IMG/VR virus record: IMGVR_UViG_3300046412_000211
Coordinates: 1 to 63,204 of that record
Direction: 5' to 3' (one strand)
Source: a virus
Length of the DNA stretch: 63,204 nt
The notes beneath the pieces were generated by a model. The model saw only the letters and a program-made list of their open reading frames with translations, searched no databases and was not told the origin of the DNA. Positions 59,721 to 63,204 of the stretch are shown here, piece by piece. The first letter of the stretch is position 1; each line of letters opens with the position of its first letter. Made by a program: the position numbers and the translations under genes.

Positions 59721-59899
59721 TGAAGAAACTTATAGTATTAGGATTAGTTAGTACATTATTAGTGGGATGTGGTTCTACAAAACCAGCTTCAGATGGATGT
59801 TGTAAATCACCTAAAGTAACACAAAACGATAGGGTTACATTAGGAGTGTTATTTTCTGGTATGGTGTTGTTTGTATTACATACAGCTACGACTAGATAA
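59720..59899 (+). CDS. 59-residue lipoprotein with a C-terminal hydrophobic helix
   Basis: ATG 59720 (overlapping the previous TAA). Lipoprotein signal MKKLIVLGLVSTLLVGCGST with lipobox LVGC (Cys 17), a CC pair at 28-29, and a hydrophobic C-terminal segment (about 40-55). Lipobox plus C-terminal membrane segment is the layout of single-gene spanins, but 59 residues is far too short to cross the periplasm; it could be the outer partner of the 56204 protein. Confidence 0.6.
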   Translation: MKKLIVLGLVSTLLVGCGSTKPASDGCCKSPKVTQNDRVTLGVLFSGMVLFVLHTATTR

Positions 59900-59923
59900 T
59901 TTAACAAATTTTAACAAAAATAA

Positions 59924-59955
59924 TTTGGTAAATCCAAATAAAATTCGTATATTAA
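59924..59955 (+). promoter_or_regulatory. Host-type promoter TTTG-N20-TATATTAA before the tRNA-repair fusion
   Basis: TTTG 59924-59927, TATATTAA 59948-59955, and the ATG follows 3 bases later, so the message should be leaderless. Preceded by A/T-rich TTTAACAAATTTTAAC. Confidence 0.75.
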
Positions 59956-59958
59956 GGT

Positions 59959-62244
59959 ATGATGAGAAAAGTAGATTTTATAAAGAAAGTGTTCAATTTG
60001 AATGAATCTTCAAACTTACAGTTGAAGATACCATCGGATATTCTCAAAATACACAAAGCGTTTAAAAAGAGTGGATACAAACTCTATGTAGTAGGTGGAG
60101 CAGTAAGAGATGCAATCTTAGGTTCTAATCCAAAAGATTTCGATTTGGCAACTGATGCAAAACCAGATGAGGTTCTGAAAATAGCTAGGGATAATAAGTT
60201 CTCAACTGCTGAGGTTGGTAAATCATTCGGAGTTGTAATCGTAAATGGTAATGAAATAGCTACATTTAGAAAAGATATTGGTAAGGGTAGGAGACCTTCA
60301 TCTGTTGATTATACAGATATCGAAGGTGATGTACGAAGAAGAGATTTGACAGTTAACGCTTTATTCTATGATTTAGATAAAAAAGAAATCGTAGATTTAG
60401 TTGGTGGTATCGCTGATTTGAAAAAGAAGAAAATCAGAACTGTTGGTAAAGCAGAAGAAAGATTTGAAGAGGACCCATTAAGAAAACTCAGAGCTCTTAG
60501 ATTTCAAGCGAGGTTAGGTGGTACATTCGATAAGGATTTATTATCATCTCTACAGAAAGACCCAACACTTAAAGGTGTCAGTTCAGAGAGAATTAGAGAT
60601 GAGTTCGTAAAATCACTTAAATCGGCTAAGAACCCACAAAAATATATGGAAATGAACGATAAGATTGGATTTACCAAACTTATACTTCCAAATCTTAAAG
60701 TAACCAAACCATACATAAATGATAATGATTACATTTTGTTCTTATCTTCGATTCTTAGAAAGAATCCACCAAGTTACTTATCAAAAACTTTAAATAAGTT
60801 AACTTACTCAAATGATGAAAGAAACAATATTGTATTTTTAGTATCACTACAACAATTCAAACCTGAAGAAATATTAGTTTACAAAAAAGCTCAAACAAAA
60901 ACTTCGTTATCTGATGAACAAATCATTAAATTCGGAAGTATTATTGGTAACGATATGAAGAAGTTTGTAAACTTTAAATTATCAGTTGGTGGAAACGATG
61001 TACCTAAAGATATCAAAGGACCTGAAATCGGTATGTGGATTAAAAATAAAGAAAAAGAAAACTTTTTAAGTGAAGCTATCGTAGGTGATAAAATTGAGTG
61101 TGATAATTGTAATCATAGTTGGGAAATAAAAGATGGTGGTGATGATTTATATATTTGCCACGAATGTGGATATGATAATGAACCTAATATTGATGAAAAT
61201 CTAAAAGATTTAGGAATCACAGATTTCAAATCACTATTTAAAAAGATGCCATCGGATTTACAAAAGAGAGTTTATAATCTAAAAAACTTCGGACAACGAT
61301 TAGATAAACATCCAGAAGGTAATGTTCTAAAACATACAATAGTGGTTGTAAATCGTTCAATAAAAGAAGATGATATTGATATAGCGATTGCTGCTATGTT
61401 TCACGATATAGGAAAAGATGAAACTGCTGGTATTCATCCAAAGAAAGGACACATTACACACTTTGGACACGAAAAGGTATCGGCATCTTTAGTATCACAA
61501 TATAGAGATTGGATTAAATCAGTAGGTGGTAACACCGCTAATGTTTTCTATATTGTAAAGAATCATATGAGATACAAGCAATTAGATGATATGAGAATAA
61601 AAAAAGTTATGAAACTTAAATCATTCAGAGCGTTTGATAAACTAAGTAAGTTTTCCAAACATGATAAGGGTGGATTGGGTGAAGGTATTATCAATGAAGG
61701 TGGTAGAATCCTCAGAGTATTTGATTTTGATGATACTCTTGCTAAATCAGATGCATTTATATATGTAAAACATAAGGATGGTTCTGAGAGTAAGTTAGAC
61801 CCTGCTCAATACGCAAAATATAATTCTAAATCATCCGATGTGTTTGATTTTAGAGATTTCAATAAATTACTAAATAACCCAAAGGTAATCCAAAAGAATT
61901 TTAAACTTCTACAAAGAATGTTGGATAATGCAAATAAGAAGGTTACAATACTTACCGCAAGAAAACTTGCATATCCAATTAGAAAGTTCTTTAAAGATGA
62001 ATTTGGAATGGAAGTGTATGTTGTAGCATTAGGTAGTAACAATCCAAAAGATAAATCAGATTGGATTGAGAAACATATTAAGAAAGGATATACTGATATT
62101 GCGTTTATGGATGATTCATCAAAGAACATCAAAGCAGTAGATAAATTGAAATCAAAATATCCTGATGTGAGAATCAAAACTCACTTAGTTAGAGAACATA
62201 TTGATGTAGAAGTACAAAAATATGTACAAAAGATAATTCACTAA
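59959..62244 (+). CDS. Fused CCA-adding nucleotidyltransferase, zinc ribbon, HD hydrolase and HAD phosphatase (candidate tRNA repair enzyme)
   Basis: A 761-residue four-part protein. Residues about 22-260: class II CCA-adding/poly(A) polymerase head, with 'YVVGGAVRDAILGSNPKDFD' (GG...DxD) and 'DVRRRDLTVNALFYD', then 'FEEDPLRKLRALRFQARLGG'. About 381-403: zinc ribbon (CDNC...CHEC). About 440-570: HD domain with 'EGNVLKHTIVVVN', 'AMFHDIGKDETAGIHPKKGH' and a late His in 'IVKNHMRY'. About 585-761: HAD phosphatase with 'RVFDFDDTLAKSDAF', 'VTILTARKLAYPIRKFF' and 'IAFMDDSSKNIKAV', like the 3'-phosphatase of T4 Pnkp. Together these could trim a damaged 3' end and restore CCA. An early host-type promoter drives it. 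Confidence 0.85.
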   Translation: MMRKVDFIKKVFNLNESSNLQLKIPSDILKIHKAFKKSGYKLYVVGGAVRDAILGSNPKDFDLATDAKPDEVLKIARDNKFSTAEVGKSFGVVIVNGNEIATFRKDIGKGRRPSSVDYTDIEGDVRRRDLTVNALFYDLDKKEIVDLVGGIADLKKKKIRTVGKAEERFEEDPLRKLRALRFQARLGGTFDKDLLSSLQKDPTLKGVSSERIRDEFVKSLKSAKNPQKYMEMNDKIGFTKLILPNLKVTKPYINDNDYILFLSSILRKNPPSYLSKTLNKLTYSNDERNNIVFLVSLQQFKPEEILVYKKAQTKTSLSDEQIIKFGSIIGNDMKKFVNFKLSVGGNDVPKDIKGPEIGMWIKNKEKENFLSEAIVGDKIECDNCNHSWEIKDGGDDLYICHECGYDNEPNIDENLKDLGITDFKSLFKKMPSDLQKRVYNLKNFGQRLDKHPEGNVLKHTIVVVNRSIKEDDIDIAIAAMFHDIGKDETAGIHPKKGHITHFGHEKVSASLVSQYRDWIKSVGGNTANVFYIVKNHMRYKQLDDMRIKKVMKLKSFRAFDKLSKFSKHDKGGLGEGIINEGGRILRVFDFDDTLAKSDAFIYVKHKDGSESKLDPAQYAKYNSKSSDVFDFRDFNKLLNNPKVIQKNFKLLQRMLDNANKKVTILTARKLAYPIRKFFKDEFGMEVYVVALGSNNPKDKSDWIEKHIKKGYTDIAFMDDSSKNIKAVDKLKSKYPDVRIKTHLVREHIDVEVQKYVQKIIH

Positions 62245-62254
62245 TTTTAAAACT

Positions 62255-62263
62255 ATATTTATA
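62255..62263 (+). promoter_or_regulatory. Late-type motif ATATTTATA
   Basis: 5 bases before the ATG at 62269. Confidence 0.45.
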
Positions 62264-62268
62264 ATCAA

Positions 62269-62511
62269 ATGAACTACGAGAAGAAAGTAATGATACAAGC
62301 CTATAATATCCTTACAAAAAAGGATTTTAAATGGACTGATGAGTTTAGTTTGGAAATGAGAAATCAATTTTTAGATTTACTTCTCAACTACTTTACAGAG
62401 ATTGAACATTATGAAAAATGTGCAGTTATTGTAAAGTTACAAAAACAAAGTTTGGAGATTATGAATGAAAATATTAGCAAAACAAATATCACCGGAAGTG
62501 AAATCCGTTAG
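62269..62511 (+). CDS. 80-residue helical protein of unknown function
   Basis: MNYEKKVMIQAYNILTKKDF, 'FSLEMRNQFLDLLLNYFTEI' and a charged C-terminal helix. First gene of a four-gene small cluster. Its 3' end overlaps the next small gene by 47 bases. Not recognised. Confidence 0.55.
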   Translation: MNYEKKVMIQAYNILTKKDFKWTDEFSLEMRNQFLDLLLNYFTEIEHYEKCAVIVKLQKQSLEIMNENISKTNITGSEIR

Positions 62512-62626
62512 TGGTTGGATAGTATATGTTATGGATGTAACAGGAAGGCCTTTAGAGGCTAAAGTATGTGATTTGGATGAATTAGTACCAACAATTAGAA
62601 TCTTCGAATCAGTTTTTAATATATGA
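62465..62626 (+). CDS. 53-residue protein of unknown function
   Basis: ATG 62465 in another frame from the preceding gene, with a GGAG site 6 bases upstream. MKILAKQISPEVKSVSGWIV, then 'YVMDVTGRPLEAKVCDLDEL' and a helix to the end. Its stop overlaps the clpS start (ATATGA), supporting translation. Confidence 0.5.
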   Translation: MKILAKQISPEVKSVSGWIVYVMDVTGRPLEAKVCDLDELVPTIRIFESVFNI

Positions 62627-62844
62627 AACTATTTATATTAAATGATGATGTGAATTCTTTTGAACACGTTGTTAGGTGCATACAAAGATATTTGAATTAT
62701 CCTTATATGCAGGGTTGTTCTATAGCTAGTATAGTTCACAACTCAGGACAATGTTTAGTTAAAGAATCCAATGATGAAGTTTTAATAAAGGGTATTTATA
62801 AAGCGTTAGTAAAAGAAGGTTTACGTTTAAGGATAGAAGGATAA
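62623..62844 (+). CDS. clpS: ClpS-like adaptor for ClpAP protease
   Basis: 73 residues forming the ClpS core: 'LFILNDDVNSFEHVVRCIQR' (NDD at 7-9, the N-degron pocket), 'GCSIASIVHNSGQCLVKESN' (His 39 of the pocket) and a final 'KALVKEGLRLRIE'. It matches the Bacteroidota style of ClpS (NDDxNSF, KGxCxVK-like) better than the E. coli form (NDDYTPM). The N-terminal extension that contacts ClpA is almost absent. It could redirect host proteolysis or block N-end-rule binding. Confidence 0.8.
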   Translation: MKLFILNDDVNSFEHVVRCIQRYLNYPYMQGCSIASIVHNSGQCLVKESNDEVLIKGIYKALVKEGLRLRIEG

Positions 62845-62846
62845 CA

Positions 62847-63011
62847 ATGGCAAAATCTAAAGGTTTAGGAGATACAATAAAGAAGGTAACATCAGCTACT
62901 AAGTTAGATGTACTTGCTGAGAAGATTGCTCATAAATTAGGTAAAGCTGATTGTGGGTGTTCAAAACGCCAAGAATATTTAAACGCTAAATTTCCATATA
63001 AGGGTAGATAA
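62847..63011 (+). CDS. 54-residue basic protein with a CxC motif
   Basis: MAKSKGLGDTIKKVTSATKL, then DCGCSKRQEYLNAKFPY. Similar short 'CGC-x-KR...LN...FPY' tails occur, from memory, in Bacteroidota phages and prophages. Its stop overlaps the next start (TAATG). Function unknown. Confidence 0.55.
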   Translation: MAKSKGLGDTIKKVTSATKLDVLAEKIAHKLGKADCGCSKRQEYLNAKFPYKGR

Positions 63012-63204
63012 TGAACTTAAAAGAATTTATACATAGTGAAATCAGAAATACTTTGCTTGAATCTGTAAATGAGGATAGAGTAAATGATTTCTTTTATATT
63101 GCTTTAAAAAAGCATATGTGGAATCGTAGAAAAGATTACTCCAACAAAATTAAAAAATTAAATGGTTTAGAAAAAACCGAATACTTAGAAGATTTATACA
63201 TCAA
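63011..63204 (+). CDS. Partial gene at the right edge, unknown function
   Basis: MNLKEFIHSEIRNTLLESVN continues, open, to the end of the window (64 codons visible). The opening 'KEFIHSEIRNTLLE' is a style shared by many small proteins of marine T4-type phages, often structural. Incomplete, so not assignable. Confidence 0.5.
   Translation, partial: MNLKEFIHSEIRNTLLESVNEDRVNDFFYIALKKHMWNRRKDYSNKIKKLNGLEKTEYLEDLYI

Noticed and set aside
1-63204. Integrated prophage or defence island
   Set aside because: No integrase, repressor, attachment repeat or host housekeeping block was seen; the gene set is that of a virulent T4-type phage.
1-63204. tRNA genes
   Set aside because: No convincing cloverleaf with a TTCRA-type T-loop was noticed in the gaps by eye; a tRNAscan run would be needed to exclude them.

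Overview
The window is a 63.2 kb piece of an AT-rich, tightly packed genome of a contractile-tailed, T4-type phage. Every gene I accept is on the + strand, most gaps are under 150 bases, no stretch over 300 bases lacks a gene, and I saw no integrase or tRNA gene. The T4-type core is plain: neck and tail genes (gp13/14/15-like, sheath gp18, tube gp19), replication genes (gp32, UvsX, gp41, gp43, gp45, gp44, gp62) and a class I ribonucleotide reductase. Terminase, portal and major capsid genes are not here. The host is very probably a Bacteroidota bacterium, likely a flavobacterium. Eleven promoters read TTTG-N20-TATATT, close to the host consensus TTTG/TAnnTTTG. One secreted protein ends in a type IX secretion sorting domain. 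Signal peptides end in A/Q-type sites, and a ClpS and a small histone H1-like protein both resemble the Bacteroidota forms.

Layout. 1-16.6 kb: virion genes (neck, sheath, tube, tail-assembly chaperone with an overlapping second frame, tape measure, a repeat-bearing tube/baseplate protein, LysM protein, hub). 16.7-21.2 kb: a small family-A polymerase-like protein, a 750-residue unknown and a 31-residue peptide with ten cysteines. 21.3-30.9 kb: gp32, UvsX, 5' nuclease, helicase, NrdB-MazG-NrdA, thioredoxin, then an HTH protein and two tandem Mom-like proteins. 31-41.2 kb: glycosyltransferase, family-B polymerase, clamp, a DruA-like protein, clamp loader, H1-like protein, a modification-associated domain, a Cas4/RecB-like nuclease, a transglycosylase and a SLOG protein. 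41.2-50.5 kb: a glycan island with six glycosyltransferases including a GT29 sialyltransferase, plus NeuA, NeuB, a 2OG-Fe dioxygenase and a HAD phosphatase. 50.5-59.9 kb: endolysin, a 995-residue T9SS surface protein, an outer-membrane barrel, holins, and a ParB-like multidomain protein. 60-63.2 kb: a fused CCA-transferase/zinc ribbon/HD/HAD enzyme that looks like a tRNA repair protein, a ClpS adaptor and small genes.

Regulation appears to be split. Host-type promoters precede replication, nucleotide, sugar and RNA-repair genes. A second motif, ATATTTATA, precedes tail, lysis and envelope genes at about 4-45 bases from the start codon. It is the reverse complement of the T4 late box TATAAATA and is probably the late promoter of this lineage.

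The most unusual content is the sialic-acid-type cassette with a eukaryote-like GT29 enzyme, the phage-borne T9SS cargo, the one-chain tRNA-repair candidate, the second polymerase, the paired Mom-like enzymes and the cysteine-rich micropeptide. All functional calls come from reading the sequence and family memory; no database search was run.
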